From: UBA2287 sp037442025
GTDB lineage: Bacteria; Bacteroidota; Bacteroidia; Bacteroidales; Tenuifilaceae
Length of the DNA stretch: 64,000 bases
NCBI GenBank assembly: GCA_037442025.1
Contig: JBBIRB010000008.1
Location: 1-64,000 of the forward strand
Direction: 5' to 3'
Each line of letters begins with the position of its first letter. Positions within the stretch are counted from its first letter, which is position 1. Under the pieces are notes generated by a model, which searched no databases, was not told the origin of the DNA, and saw nothing but the letters and a program-made list of their open reading frames with translations. This document shows, one piece after another, positions 29,445-38,552 of the stretch. The translations under genes and the position numbers were made by a program.

Positions 29445-32400
29445 TTATTTCTCAGTTACCAATCGGAGTAACTCTTTAATTCTATTAACCTCCGCTTTCA
29501 AGTCTTCCTGCTCTTTCGACGAGTCGGTTAGCTTCATATTCTCCTTGGAAAGAGCATCCACTTTTAGCTTCAGCTCGTTAATGATTGCCTGCTGCTCCTT
29601 AATGGCTTCAACCAAAACAGCTGTCATTTCGGAATACTGAACACCCTTGAAACCATCAACTTCATTGGTAAAGACTAACTCAGGAAGAATAGTTTCAACC
29701 TCTTGTGCAATAAAACCTATTCGCTTGCCCATAGCCGGTTCGGTTTTCCATGTAAAGTTAACCCCACGAAGCTTAAGCACTGCATTTAAACTTCCGTTAA
29801 GTGTGTTTATATTCTCCTTCATTCGCACATCCGAAGTGGCAGTGGTAAGAGTTCCATCGCTCATTCTGTTCAATACCCCCGAATAGGCTCCAGAACCTAT
29901 GCTTCTGAAACGAGCATTTCCATTAACATCGAGAGTTTGGGTTGGGTCGGCAGCGTTAATAGCTAAACGGCGGTTATCAAATTCTCCATAAATGAGTGGA
30001 GTAGTTGTTGATGAACCATCAATGATTAAACGATTCGATACATTTTCAAATGCACCGTAACCGACCCTGTAACCACCAATGATAACATTGTAAGAACCCG
30101 TATTGCTCCATCCGGCAGCCGTACCAATAAAAACGTTTCTTGATCCTGTCTGATTCATATTTCCAGCCGTATTACCAATCATTACGTTTTCATTACCTGT
30201 TGTTAAGTTTCCTCCGGCTGAACCGCCTATTAAAATTTGCTGAAATCCTGTGGTATTATTAATACCTGCATAGCGGCCTATCATTATATTAAAATAGCCA
30301 GACGAGTTGTTTTCCCCTGCTGATGTTCCAATGAAAACGTTTTGGGAAGTCACATTTCTATAGCCGGCCTTATCGCCAATGGCAATAATGTTTTGTCCAC
30401 TTATATTGAAATAACCTGCTTGATTACCAATAAAAATATTGTTGTAACTCTGGTTTTTTCTTCCTGCGGTATAACCAATGAATACGTTTTTCGAAGCATT
30501 TATGTTGTTCTGTTCAAAACCAGCGCTGTCGCCAATAAAAACGTTATATCTTAAATTTGTTCCTGAGTATCCGGCAGCCTGCCCAAGTGCTATATTGTTA
30601 TAGCCAATAGTATTGCTATATGCCGCATTAGAGCCTAGGGCTATATTTGAACTGCCTGTTGTATTGGATGCTCCACTCTGGTTGCCCATAAAAACGTTAT
30701 TGCTACCAGTTGTATTGGCCCTTCCAGCAAAATAACCCATAAAAGCATTATTGGTACCCGAAGTGTTATAGCGTCCTGCTTCGTTGCCTAGGAAAACGTT
30801 ATTGCTTGCATTGTTTGTATAACCCGCTAAATTTCCGAGGAATACGTTGTTTGCACCTGTGGTGTTGGTACGTCCGCTTTCATTACCCATAAAAACGTTA
30901 TTTACTCCTGTAGTGTTTGCTCTACCAGCAGTGTATCCCAAAAAAACGTTGTTGTTACCATTGGTTGTATTACTATAACCCGCTTCGTAGCCCAAGAATA
31001 CATTGAAGTTACCCCCCAAATTGCTGTATCCGCTTCGGTAACCCATAAAAAGGTTATTCCCCCCTATTGTATTTCCCCTACCCGCTTGGTAACCCATAAA
31101 TACGTTGTTGGCACCGGTTGTATTCAATCGGCCTGCGTCGTACCCGATAAAAGCATTAAAACTAGCAGTTGTATTGCTGTAGCCTGCATTGGTACCCAAA
31201 AAAGTATTGTAATTTCCAGTGGTGTTAAGGTATCCGCTGTACTGACCCACAAAAGCATTTCCAGCACCAATATTATTAGTTCGTCCAGAATAGTCGCCAA
31301 TGAATACGTTGCTGCTTCCGGTTGTGGTGGAGTATCCACTTTGAAAACCCAAATAGGTATTGAACTGGGCCGTTGATGCCAGGTAGCCGCTCTGATATCC
31401 AATGTAAACATTGTAAGTACCCGAAGTGTTGCTATAGCCACTTTGGTACCCTAAAAAGGTGTTGAAGTTTGCCACAGTATTGTTGTAACCACTTTCGTGG
31501 CCAATAAACACATTCTGTATCCCTGTGGTATTCAAATAACCGCTACGGTAACCCATGAAAATATTACCCCATCCAGTAGTGTTAGTATATCCGCTTTCGT
31601 TTCCTGCAAAAAAGTTATACGATCCCAAATTTCCTGTTCCACCCAAATTGCTATAACCCGATTTAAATCCAACAAAAATGTTGCTTTTGCCAATAGTGGT
31701 GCTTAAACCAGCCTGATAACCCAAAAATGAATTGTAAACACCGCCTGTAGTTAGGTTTACACCGGCTTGTTGCCCAATAAGGTAGTTTTCGGGGGTAATG
31801 AACATGAAGCTGGAGCTGCTTTTGGTCTGGTCAATAAGACCGCCAACTGCAAATCCACCCCTGCTGCTTTTAGCAGGAGAATCGTCGAAATAAATACGGG
31901 CGCTATCACGGCTAACATAGAACAGGTCGGATGCTCCAGTTTTGGTTTGATCAACCAATGTTCCTACAGCAAAGCCTCCTCGGCTGCTTTTATTTGCACC
32001 TTCGCGTATGAATATCCGAACGCTATCGGGTGTTAACCTGAAGTATTCCTGGCTCGCTTTGGTTTGGTCGACTAAACCACCAACCGCAAAGCCGCCACGG
32101 CTGCTTTTGCCTGGTGCATCGTCCACATAAACCCGAACGCCGCTCTGGTACACTGCAAACACAATTTTACCTGCGTTGTTGCGTACGGCAAAGATGGGCT
32201 GCTCCTCCGTGGGATCACCTCCTACCACATCAAGACGGCTCTGGGGCGTTGTTGTGCCCACTCCAACGTTGCTCCCCGCCAGATGAATGCTGCTGGTGGC
32301 TTGCCATTCGGTACCACTATGAACAAGGGTTTGGCCAGGACCTCCGCTTACTAGGGGCCCTTCCGGGCCTTGGGGTCCCTGATTACCCGATGCTGCAAAT

Positions 32401-32777
32401 AGGGCATAGGGCACGGATTGAAGGGGTGAAGTCCCCATAATAACAAACTCATTACCCCCACTCGGATCCAGGTGAATGCTTAAATATAAATTTCCTTGAG
32501 CCCATGGTATCGATTCGAATTCCCCTTCTATGGTTGTGCCATCGCCTACAATAAAATTCACGAGACCAACGCTGTTAGTTGTTATTACATGGGTTTCGGA
32601 GTAAAAAATAGTTCCACCAGTAATGTCGGTAATGCGAACCATAAACTTCACATTTTGGTTTGCAATAACCTCTCCGGTTGCATTGCGAACAACGGTTTGG
32701 TAGTTAAATCCTTGTGGTACCTGAGCTACCGCCAATGTGCTTGCAAGCAACAAAAGGAAAAAAGTAAACTTTCTCAT
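29445..32777 (-). CDS. Repeat-rich fibre-like surface protein with S74 intramolecular chaperone domain
   Basis: A 1,110-residue exported protein. Order: signal peptide (MRKFTFFLLLLASTLAVAQ), an N-terminal beta domain, a short collagen-like stretch (GNQGPQGPEGP), three about 37-residue repeats with KSSRGGFAVG, and about 33 copies of a roughly 16-residue repeat (pattern NNVFLGxxAGxxNTTG). A C-terminal peptidase S74 (endosialidase chaperone) domain follows, with the self-cleavage motif SDVRMKENI (Ser982) and a terminal coiled coil. In phage tail fibres this domain trimerises the shaft and then cuts itself off. Here a secreted trimeric fibre is the likely product; receptor or function unknown. 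The repeats recall YadA-type head repeats. No type IX sorting domain is visible. Confidence 0.88.
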   Translation of the reverse strand: MRKFTFFLLLLASTLAVAQVPQGFNYQTVVRNATGEVIANQNVKFMVRITDITGGTIFYSETHVITTNSVGLVNFIVGDGTTIEGEFESIPWAQGNLYLSIHLDPSGGNEFVIMGTSPLQSVPYALFAASGNQGPQGPEGPLVSGGPGQTLVHSGTEWQATSSIHLAGSNVGVGTTTPQSRLDVVGGDPTEEQPIFAVRNNAGKIVFAVYQSGVRVYVDDAPGKSSRGGFAVGGLVDQTKASQEYFRLTPDSVRIFIREGANKSSRGGFAVGTLVDQTKTGASDLFYVSRDSARIYFDDSPAKSSRGGFAVGGLIDQTKSSSSFMFITPENYLIGQQAGVNLTTGGVYNSFLGYQAGLSTTIGKSNIFVGFKSGYSNLGGTGNLGSYNFFAGNESGYTNTTGWGNIFMGYRSGYLNTTGIQNVFIGHESGYNNTVANFNTFLGYQSGYSNTSGTYNVYIGYQSGYLASTAQFNTYLGFQSGYSTTTGSSNVFIGDYSGRTNNIGAGNAFVGQYSGYLNTTGNYNTFLGTNAGYSNTTASFNAFIGYDAGRLNTTGANNVFMGYQAGRGNTIGGNNLFMGYRSGYSNLGGNFNVFLGYEAGYSNTTNGNNNVFLGYTAGRANTTGVNNVFMGNESGRTNTTGANNVFLGNLAGYTNNASNNVFLGNEAGRYNTSGTNNAFMGYFAGRANTTGSNNVFMGNQSGASNTTGSSNIALGSNAAYSNTIGYNNIALGQAAGYSGTNLRYNVFIGDSAGFEQNNINASKNVFIGYTAGRKNQSYNNIFIGNQAGYFNISGQNIIAIGDKAGYRNVTSQNVFIGTSAGENNSSGYFNIMIGRYAGINNTTGFQQILIGGSAGGNLTTGNENVMIGNTAGNMNQTGSRNVFIGTAAGWSNTGSYNVIIGGYRVGYGAFENVSNRLIIDGSSTTTPLIYGEFDNRRLAINAADPTQTLDVNGNARFRSIGSGAYSGVLNRMSDGTLTTATSDVRMKENINTLNGSLNAVLKLRGVNFTWKTEPAMGKRIGFIAQEVETILPELVFTNEVDGFKGVQYSEMTAVLVEAIKEQQAIINELKLKVDALSKENMKLTDSSKEQEDLKAEVNRIKELLRLVTEK
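30040..31780 (-). repeat. About 33 short coding repeats of the fibre protein
   Basis: Roughly 48-bp units encoding Asn/Gly/Thr-rich 16-residue repeats with NVF(L/M/I)G as the most constant part. Units have diverged at the DNA level, so the assembly is probably reliable here. Confidence 0.88.
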
Positions 32778-32932
32778 ATGGCTTCAGTTTTGGTAAGCGA
32801 TTTCATTAAAAACAAACAATTTAACCTAAAAAGGCAATCGAAAGCAAATATTATTTGCGTTTTTTGGTGAAGGGAAAATATTAATGTATAAACAATCGTT
32901 TAACGAATGTGGCTAATAAAATTTATCGTTAT

Positions 32933-33646
32933 CTATAATACTGCTGAGGTTTTTTTTAAAAAAACTTCAATTATTTTTTCAAGCATTTCGGGCACGCCAG
33001 TGGAAGCAGGCTTTTTTATAAATGTTATGTTTTTATAGTTTGGTACGTTAACATCGTTGGGGTCGATGAGGAAAATTTTTGCTCTACGGGGAGCATAGTC
33101 TATTAGTCCGGCTGCCGGATAAACATTTAGCGATGTTCCAACAACGGCAAGTATATCGGCGGTTTTTACAATTTGAACAGCATCTGTTATGGCAGGAACT
33201 GCCTCGCCAAACCAAACAATATGCGGGCGCAAAGTATGCCCTTTAGGGCATTTGTCGGTCAGTTTCAGTTCCCACCCGTTTACTTCAACAATATACGATG
33301 GATCGCCTGTGCTGCGAGCTTTTTTCAGTTCGCCATGCAAATGGAGCACTTTCGAACTACCAGCCTGCTCGTGCAAATCGTCTACATTTTGCGTTACTAT
33401 TCGAACATCGAAATGCTCCTCTGCTTTTGCCAAAGCTATATGACCCTCGTTGGGTCTTACATTCAGCAGCTGCTTTCGGCGCTCGTTATAAAAGCGGGTA
33501 ACCAGTTCGGGGTTGCTTTCCCATGCTTCAGGACTAGCCACTTCTATTACATCGTACTCTTCCCACAAACCGCCCATGTCGCGAAAGGTTCGAATGCCAC
33601 TTTCGGCGCTAATGCCTGCTCCGGTGAGGACTACAAGTCGTTTCAT
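32933..33646 (-). CDS. SIR2 family NAD-dependent protein deacylase (class III)
   Basis: A 237-residue sirtuin that removes acyl groups from protein lysines using NAD+. Visible motifs are GAGISAESGIRTFRD, TQNVDDLHEQAG, the catalytic HGE and GTSLNVYPAAG. The Tyr-x-x-Arg pair in FYNERRKQL is the class III signature that favours succinyl/malonyl substrates. The zinc-ribbon segment (about residues 110-145) contains a single cysteine (DKCPKGH), so the usual four-cysteine zinc site is missing. A similar loss is, to my memory, common in Bacteroidota class III sirtuins. It lies 73 nt downstream of metG on the same strand. Confidence 0.93.
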   Translation of the reverse strand: MKRLVVLTGAGISAESGIRTFRDMGGLWEEYDVIEVASPEAWESNPELVTRFYNERRKQLLNVRPNEGHIALAKAEEHFDVRIVTQNVDDLHEQAGSSKVLHLHGELKKARSTGDPSYIVEVNGWELKLTDKCPKGHTLRPHIVWFGEAVPAITDAVQIVKTADILAVVGTSLNVYPAAGLIDYAPRRAKIFLIDPNDVNVPNYKNITFIKKPASTGVPEMLEKIIEVFLKKTSAVL

Positions 33647-33719
33647 ACCACTATTTTATTAAAAAAACTCAAGGTATAGCAACTATGCAAACCTTGAGTT
33701 TTGGCGAATTAATAAAGTT

Positions 33720-35753
33720 CTACTTTACTTCCGAACCGTTGGCAACATTGGTTTGGGGTTGAACCAGAACCAATTTGCCATTGGCATCCTGTGCCATAAG
33801 AATCATCCCTTTCGATTCAATTCCTTTAATTTTTCGAGGCTCGAGGTTGGCAAGCATTACAACCTGCTTCCCAACCATCTCCTCGGGCGTATAGTATTCG
33901 GCTATTCCCGAAACAATGGTGCGACGGTCGATTCCTGTATCGATATCGAGTTTTAAAAGTTTTTGGGTTTTAGGAACCCGCTCGGCAGCCAATACAGTTG
34001 CAGTGCGTATGTCCATGGTCGAAAAACTTTCGTACGTTACATTCTCTTTCTGTGGTGTTACCTTCCGTTCCTTGCTCTCGTTGGCCTCCTTTGTGGCTTT
34101 GAGTTTTGCCAGCTGCTCCTCAATGGTTGCGTCCTCTACCTTGTCGAAAAGTAGCTCGGCTTTGCCCAAATTATGCCCTGCGGCAATTAGTCCAATCTCG
34201 CTGGCCCTCTCCCATCCGAACGAATCGGTATTCAGCATTGAGCGAAGTTTGGTTGCCGTAAACGGAAGGAAGGGCTCAATAACAATTGAAAGGTTGGCGC
34301 AAATTTCGATGGCAATGTTGAGAATGGATGCAACGCGCCGAGGATTATCCTTGTACAACTTCCAAGGTTCGGTGTCGGCCAAATACTTATTGCCCAAACG
34401 GGCAATGTTCATGGCCTCGCGAAGCGCATCGCGGAAGCGAAAAACTTCGAGGTTTTCCTCAACTGCTCGTTTGAACTTGGGAAGCTCTCTCAACGTTTCC
34501 TTGTCGAAGTCGGTAAGTTCACCCAAAGCGGGTACTTTTCCGTCGAAATATTTTTGTGTAAGAACCAGTGCCCTGTTCACAAAATTGCCCAGAATGGCAA
34601 CCAGCTCATTGTTGTTACGTGCCTGAAAGTCCTTCCAGGTAAAATCGTTATCCTTTGTTTCGGGCATATTGGCGGTAAGCACGTAGCGCAAAACATCCTG
34701 TTTCCCCTCAAATTCTTGTAAATACTCGTGAAGCCAAACAGCCCAGTTGCGCGAGGTAGAAATTTTATCGCCTTCGAGGTTCAGAAACTCGTTAGCAGGA
34801 ACGTTTTCGGGTAGAATGTACGACCCTTCGGCTTTTAGCATGGCAGGAAAAACAATGCAGTGGAAAACAATATTATCCTTTCCTATAAAATGAATAAGTC
34901 TTGTTTCCTTGTCCTTCCAGTACTTTTCCCAATCGGGGGTTAGCTCCTTTGTTGCCGAAATGTACCCAATGGGCGCATCGAACCAAACGTAAAGCACCTT
35001 GCCCTCGGCACCCTCAACAGGAACGGGTACACCCCAGTCGAGATCGCGGCTAACTGCGCGTGGTTGCAATCCCTGGTCGAGCCAACTTTTGCACTGGCCG
35101 TATACATTGGCTTTCCACTCCATATGGTCATGCAAAATCCACTTTTCGAGAAAACCTTGGTATGCGTCGAGGGGTAAAAACCAGTGCTTGGTATCTTTTA
35201 GTACTGGTTTTGCTCCGCTTAAAACCGATTTGGGATTGATAAGGTCAGTAGCATTCAAGCTGGTTCCGCACTTCTCGCACTGATCGCCGTACGCACGCTC
35301 GTTGCTGCAATGCGGGCAAGTTCCGGTAATGTACCTGTCGGCTAAAAAGTGGTTAATCTCGGGGTCGTAGTACTGTTCGGTGGTTTTCTCGATAAACTGC
35401 CCAGCATCGTATAATTTTCGGAAGAATTCCGAAGAGGTTTGGTGGTGAACCTTTGAGCTTGTACGCGAATAAATGTCGAAAGCGATTCCAAAGTCCTCGA
35501 ACGACTTTTTAATAATTGCATGGTACTTGTCAACAACATCCTGAGGCGAAACGCCTTCCTGGCGAGCCTTGATAGTAATGGGTACCCCATGCTCGTCGGA
35601 GCCACAAATGGAAACCACTTCAATTCCCTTCAGTCGCAGGTATCGGGTGTATATGTCGGATGGAATATAAACACCAGCTAAATGGCCAATATGCACAGGA
35701 CCGTTGGCATAGGGTAGCGCCGATGTAATGAGGTATCGTTTAAAGTTGTTCAT
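33720..35753 (-). CDS. metG: Methionyl-tRNA synthetase
   Basis: Class I synthetase charging initiator and elongator tRNA(Met). The 677-residue protein has the HIGH-type signature VHIGHLAGVYIPSD, a zinc knuckle with four cysteines (CPHCxxxxxxGDQCEKC), the KMSKS-position motif as KISTSRNWAV, an anticodon-binding domain, a charged linker and a C-terminal EMAP/Trbp111-like tRNA-binding domain (about 565-677) used for dimerisation. The KISTS variant is usual in this branch of MetRS. The sirtuin gene lies 73 nt downstream. Confidence 0.97.
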   Translation of the reverse strand: MNNFKRYLITSALPYANGPVHIGHLAGVYIPSDIYTRYLRLKGIEVVSICGSDEHGVPITIKARQEGVSPQDVVDKYHAIIKKSFEDFGIAFDIYSRTSSKVHHQTSSEFFRKLYDAGQFIEKTTEQYYDPEINHFLADRYITGTCPHCSNERAYGDQCEKCGTSLNATDLINPKSVLSGAKPVLKDTKHWFLPLDAYQGFLEKWILHDHMEWKANVYGQCKSWLDQGLQPRAVSRDLDWGVPVPVEGAEGKVLYVWFDAPIGYISATKELTPDWEKYWKDKETRLIHFIGKDNIVFHCIVFPAMLKAEGSYILPENVPANEFLNLEGDKISTSRNWAVWLHEYLQEFEGKQDVLRYVLTANMPETKDNDFTWKDFQARNNNELVAILGNFVNRALVLTQKYFDGKVPALGELTDFDKETLRELPKFKRAVEENLEVFRFRDALREAMNIARLGNKYLADTEPWKLYKDNPRRVASILNIAIEICANLSIVIEPFLPFTATKLRSMLNTDSFGWERASEIGLIAAGHNLGKAELLFDKVEDATIEEQLAKLKATKEANESKERKVTPQKENVTYESFSTMDIRTATVLAAERVPKTQKLLKLDIDTGIDRRTIVSGIAEYYTPEEMVGKQVVMLANLEPRKIKGIESKGMILMAQDANGKLVLVQPQTNVANGSEVK

Positions 35754-35878
35754 GTATTGTTATGCGATTTAACACAAAAATTCGATTTATTGGGAATGCT
35801 ATTGAACTATTAAAAGCTATATTAGCGTAAAGTTTCTTTGTTTGCCTTGCAAATATATTACAATTTGCCCAATTAATT

Positions 35879-36808
35879 ATGGAACTTATTGCCCCTCCGT
35901 TTCTTCGCGCTGGTGATTCAGTAGGAATTGTGGCCCCCGCACGCAAGGTTGCCCCACACGAAATTGAACCAGCAATAAACATGATTAAGGGCTGGGGTTT
36001 TAATGTTGTATTAGGAAAGAACCTTTTCGGTTCGTACAATCAATTCTCTGGAACCGATACCGAACGGGCCAGCGACTTACAGGAAATGATTGAAGACCCT
36101 GAAATTAAAGCAATTCTTTGTGCGCGTGGTGGCTACGGTACCATTCGGCTGCTCGATAAAATTAACCTTCGGGCATTGCAGCGTATCCCCAAATGGGTTG
36201 CAGGTTACAGCGATATAACTGTACTACATAGCATTTTAAACTCGTGGTATTTGGTGGAAACCATCCACTCTACAATGCCCTTCAACTTCCCTGAAAATGG
36301 GGTTGCAAATCAATCTACCGATTTGCTTCGTCAAACCTTACTCGGAATTACTCCCAGCTACAACATCCCTTCCCATCCGTTGAACAGAATTGGTAAATGC
36401 GAGGGAGAGGTGGTAGGCGGGAACCTTTCAATATTATACAGCCTAGCCCGAACCAGTGCCGACCTGACAACGGAAAACAAAATTCTTTTCATTGAAGACC
36501 TCGACGAGTACCTCTACCACGTCGATCGTATGATGATGAACCTGAAATATAGCGGAAAACTTGCCGGCATTGCCGGTTTGGTGGTTGGCCAAATGAACGA
36601 TATGCACGACAATACAGTGCCCTTTGGCCGGTCGGCATACGAAATTATTCTCGATGCTGTGAGTGAGTTCGATTTCCCTGTGTGCTTCAACTTCCCTGCC
36701 GGGCACATGGGTGATAATTATCCGCTAATTCTGGGGCGTAATGCATTGCTAAATATTTCTACCGAAAATTGCATTCTCAACTTCTCGGCCCCAATATGTT
36801 CAATATAA
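35879..36808 (+). CDS. LD-carboxypeptidase (peptidase family S66)
   Basis: Serine peptidase expected to cut the L-Lys/DAP-D-Ala bond of murein tetrapeptides in the cytoplasm during peptidoglycan recycling. The 309-residue protein has the N-terminal PPFLRAGDSVGIVAPAR motif, the CARGGYGTIRLLD loop, the nucleophile segment GYSDITVLHS, the acidic segment FIEDLDEYLYHVDR and a C-terminal FPAGHMGDNYPL histidine motif. There is no signal peptide, as for other LdcA proteins. It heads a three-gene operon with yraN and a yjbR-like gene. Confidence 0.94.
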   Translation: MELIAPPFLRAGDSVGIVAPARKVAPHEIEPAINMIKGWGFNVVLGKNLFGSYNQFSGTDTERASDLQEMIEDPEIKAILCARGGYGTIRLLDKINLRALQRIPKWVAGYSDITVLHSILNSWYLVETIHSTMPFNFPENGVANQSTDLLRQTLLGITPSYNIPSHPLNRIGKCEGEVVGGNLSILYSLARTSADLTTENKILFIEDLDEYLYHVDRMMMNLKYSGKLAGIAGLVVGQMNDMHDNTVPFGRSAYEIILDAVSEFDFPVCFNFPAGHMGDNYPLILGRNALLNISTENCILNFSAPICSI

Positions 36809-36829
36809 AAATTCAAAAACTGCCCTAGT

Positions 36830-37210
36830 ATGAACAACTCGCCAAGGGAAAAACCGACAGGCTTGGGCCGAAAGGGCGAAGAAATGGCCATTGCATTTTT
36901 AAAGTCGAAAGGGTACACCATTCTCCATACTAATTGGCGGTTCGGAAAAAAGGAACTCGACATTGTGGCTATGAACCAAAACATGCTTTGCATTATTGAG
37001 GTTAAAACTCGCTTTGGCGATTTTTGGGAAGAACCCAAGGAGGCGGTAACCCGGCGAAAACAAAAAACCATTATTGAAACCACCGAGGCCTATATGGATA
37101 GGTTCAATCTGAACTGCGAAGTGCAGTTCGATATAATAAGCATTATTGTACAGAATGGTAAGTTTGAAATAGAACATATCCCCGATGCCTTTTACCCAAC
37201 CCTCCTGTAA
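36830..37210 (+). CDS. YraN/UPF0102 family nuclease-like protein
   Basis: A 126-residue member of UPF0102 with a PD-(D/E)xK nuclease-like core: GEEMAIAFL, then KKELDIVAM and IIEVKTRFGDFW, which supply the D and ExK residues. The cellular role is not established; genomic context elsewhere links it to DNA recombination or RNase HII genes. It starts 21 nt after the LD-carboxypeptidase and its stop codon directly abuts the next ATG. Confidence 0.93.
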   Translation: MNNSPREKPTGLGRKGEEMAIAFLKSKGYTILHTNWRFGKKELDIVAMNQNMLCIIEVKTRFGDFWEEPKEAVTRRKQKTIIETTEAYMDRFNLNCEVQFDIISIIVQNGKFEIEHIPDAFYPTLL

Positions 37211-37558
37211 ATGAATATTGAAGAACTACGTTCCTTCTGCTTGAATCTTCCGGGTGCTTCCGAGAGCTTTCCGTTCGACGACGTTACCTTGGTTTTTAAA
37301 GTTGGCGGAAAGATGTTTGCCCTTACCAACCTCGATGGTCCCTTGAGCGTTAACTTAAAATGTGACCCCGAAAAAGCCATTGAACTTCGCGAACTATATC
37401 CCGAGGTTAGCCCGGGTTACCATATGAGCAAACTGCACTGGAATACTATCGATTTAACCGGAGTAGTGCCCGATAAGTTAATTCACCAATGGATTATCGA
37501 CTCATATAATCTTGTTTACAATGCCCTTTCGCGAAAAGTAAAAGAATCAATTGGTTAA
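37211..37558 (+). CDS. MmcQ/YjbR family protein
   Basis: A 115-residue YjbR/CyaY-like fold protein with the typical N-terminal pattern LRSFCLNLPGASESFPFDD and C-terminal SKLHWNTIDL, followed by VPDKLIHQWI. Family members have been described as DNA-binding, but a clear role is lacking. It begins at the base after the yraN stop codon, so the two are translationally coupled. Confidence 0.92.
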   Translation: MNIEELRSFCLNLPGASESFPFDDVTLVFKVGGKMFALTNLDGPLSVNLKCDPEKAIELRELYPEVSPGYHMSKLHWNTIDLTGVVPDKLIHQWIIDSYNLVYNALSRKVKESIG

Positions 37559-37601
37559 TTACTTTGTTTGGCTTAGTTCATCTTCGTTTTGCAAATATGC
37601 T

Positions 37602-37609
37602 TACTTTTG
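37602..37609 (+). promoter_or_regulatory. -7 box before the 37661 gene
   Basis: TACTTTTG matches TAnnTTTG, 51 nt before the ATG. Confidence 0.45.
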
Positions 37610-37660
37610 GTACAAGAGTTGTACAAAGGAAATCTCTGAAAAAGTTAAATACTTGAGGCC

Positions 37661-38503
37661 ATGAAAACAATAAAATTAATTGCTGTTTGCCTGCTGCTTT
37701 TTGGTTACACCGCTCAGGCTCAAAGCCTTTTCAACGTAACAAGGGTGCAAGGGAAAATAACAAATCTGAAAACCGGTAAGGAGGTTGTGGCTGGAGATGC
37801 CATAAAAGCTGAAGACCAACTACTTTTTGAAAGTATGGACAGTTACGCCATAGCTATTGGCGACAATATGGTTCGATTCCAAATTAAACTTCAGGAGGGT
37901 GAACACAATACTGAACAGCCAGTGCTGACCAAAACCGCAAAGGAAACTGCCAAACCTACCAAAATGCGCAGCTTAATGCTTATTCGTTTCGACCCTTCCG
38001 AAAAGGAAATTTCTGACCTTAAACAGTACTTTGGTAACGATAAGTTTTCGATTATTGGTAACTCTATTGACATTCCGGTTAGCCCAAAAAACTACCCACT
38101 TTCCGACGAAAAGTTTATTGTTTTCTATTACAAAGTCGACAATAAGCCCGTTCAGAAGAAAATTGGCTTTGCCGAACAAAACCTTATTTTAGAAAAGGAC
38201 AAACTAACCTCGAGCAGCGCTGGAACAATAAGTGGAAATGAAATTTCTAACCTAGCAGTTTACCAATTCGAAAAAACATCGAGAAGCAGTCAGGAAATTA
38301 CTCGTTTCACTCTTGTATTTGTGGACAAAGAAGAACTTAAAAAGGAGTTTTACACAATAATTCCCATACTAAAAAGGCAAAAAATGGCCGACCCTGATAT
38401 TAAGAAGTACCTGATTGAGTACTACTACGACTTTTACGGGGCCACCGATTCGAGAACCATCGATCGGTTTGCCGATGAGGTTGTTAAGAACTATAAAATG
38501 TAA
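37661..38503 (+). CDS. Exported protein of unknown function
   Basis: A 280-residue protein with a clear signal peptide (MKTIKLIAVCLLLFGYTAQA). Residues about 28-75 (VQGKITNLKTGKEVVAGDAI) have the look of a FecR-like beta domain, where a ligand or peptidoglycan-binding role is sometimes seen, but the match is weak. The remainder is a mix of beta strands and a helical C-terminus without recognisable motifs. It has its own promoter and converges on the MCP gene across a strong bidirectional terminator. I do not recognise a family. Confidence 0.8.
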   Translation: MKTIKLIAVCLLLFGYTAQAQSLFNVTRVQGKITNLKTGKEVVAGDAIKAEDQLLFESMDSYAIAIGDNMVRFQIKLQEGEHNTEQPVLTKTAKETAKPTKMRSLMLIRFDPSEKEISDLKQYFGNDKFSIIGNSIDIPVSPKNYPLSDEKFIVFYYKVDNKPVQKKIGFAEQNLILEKDKLTSSSAGTISGNEISNLAVYQFEKTSRSSQEITRFTLVFVDKEELKKEFYTIIPILKRQKMADPDIKKYLIEYYYDFYGATDSRTIDRFADEVVKNYKM

Positions 38504-38514
38504 TTGAAATAGAA

Positions 38515-38552
38515 AAAGAAAGGGGCAACTTTACAGTTGCCCCTTTCTTTTT
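38515..38552. terminator. Strong bidirectional terminator
   Basis: A perfect 16-bp stem (38515-38530 with 38535-38550, 4-nt loop TTAC) flanked by A and T runs lies between the convergent exported-protein and MCP genes. Confidence 0.95.

Noticed and set aside
29445..32777. Prophage tail fibre
   Set aside because: The S74 domain is phage-like, but the protein has a signal peptide and no phage genes are nearby.
37870..37885. GGTTCGATTCC, like a tRNA T-arm
   Set aside because: It lies inside the coding frame of the exported protein at 37661-38503; the same string in metK (51428) is also coding. No cloverleaf forms, and no tRNA genes were found.
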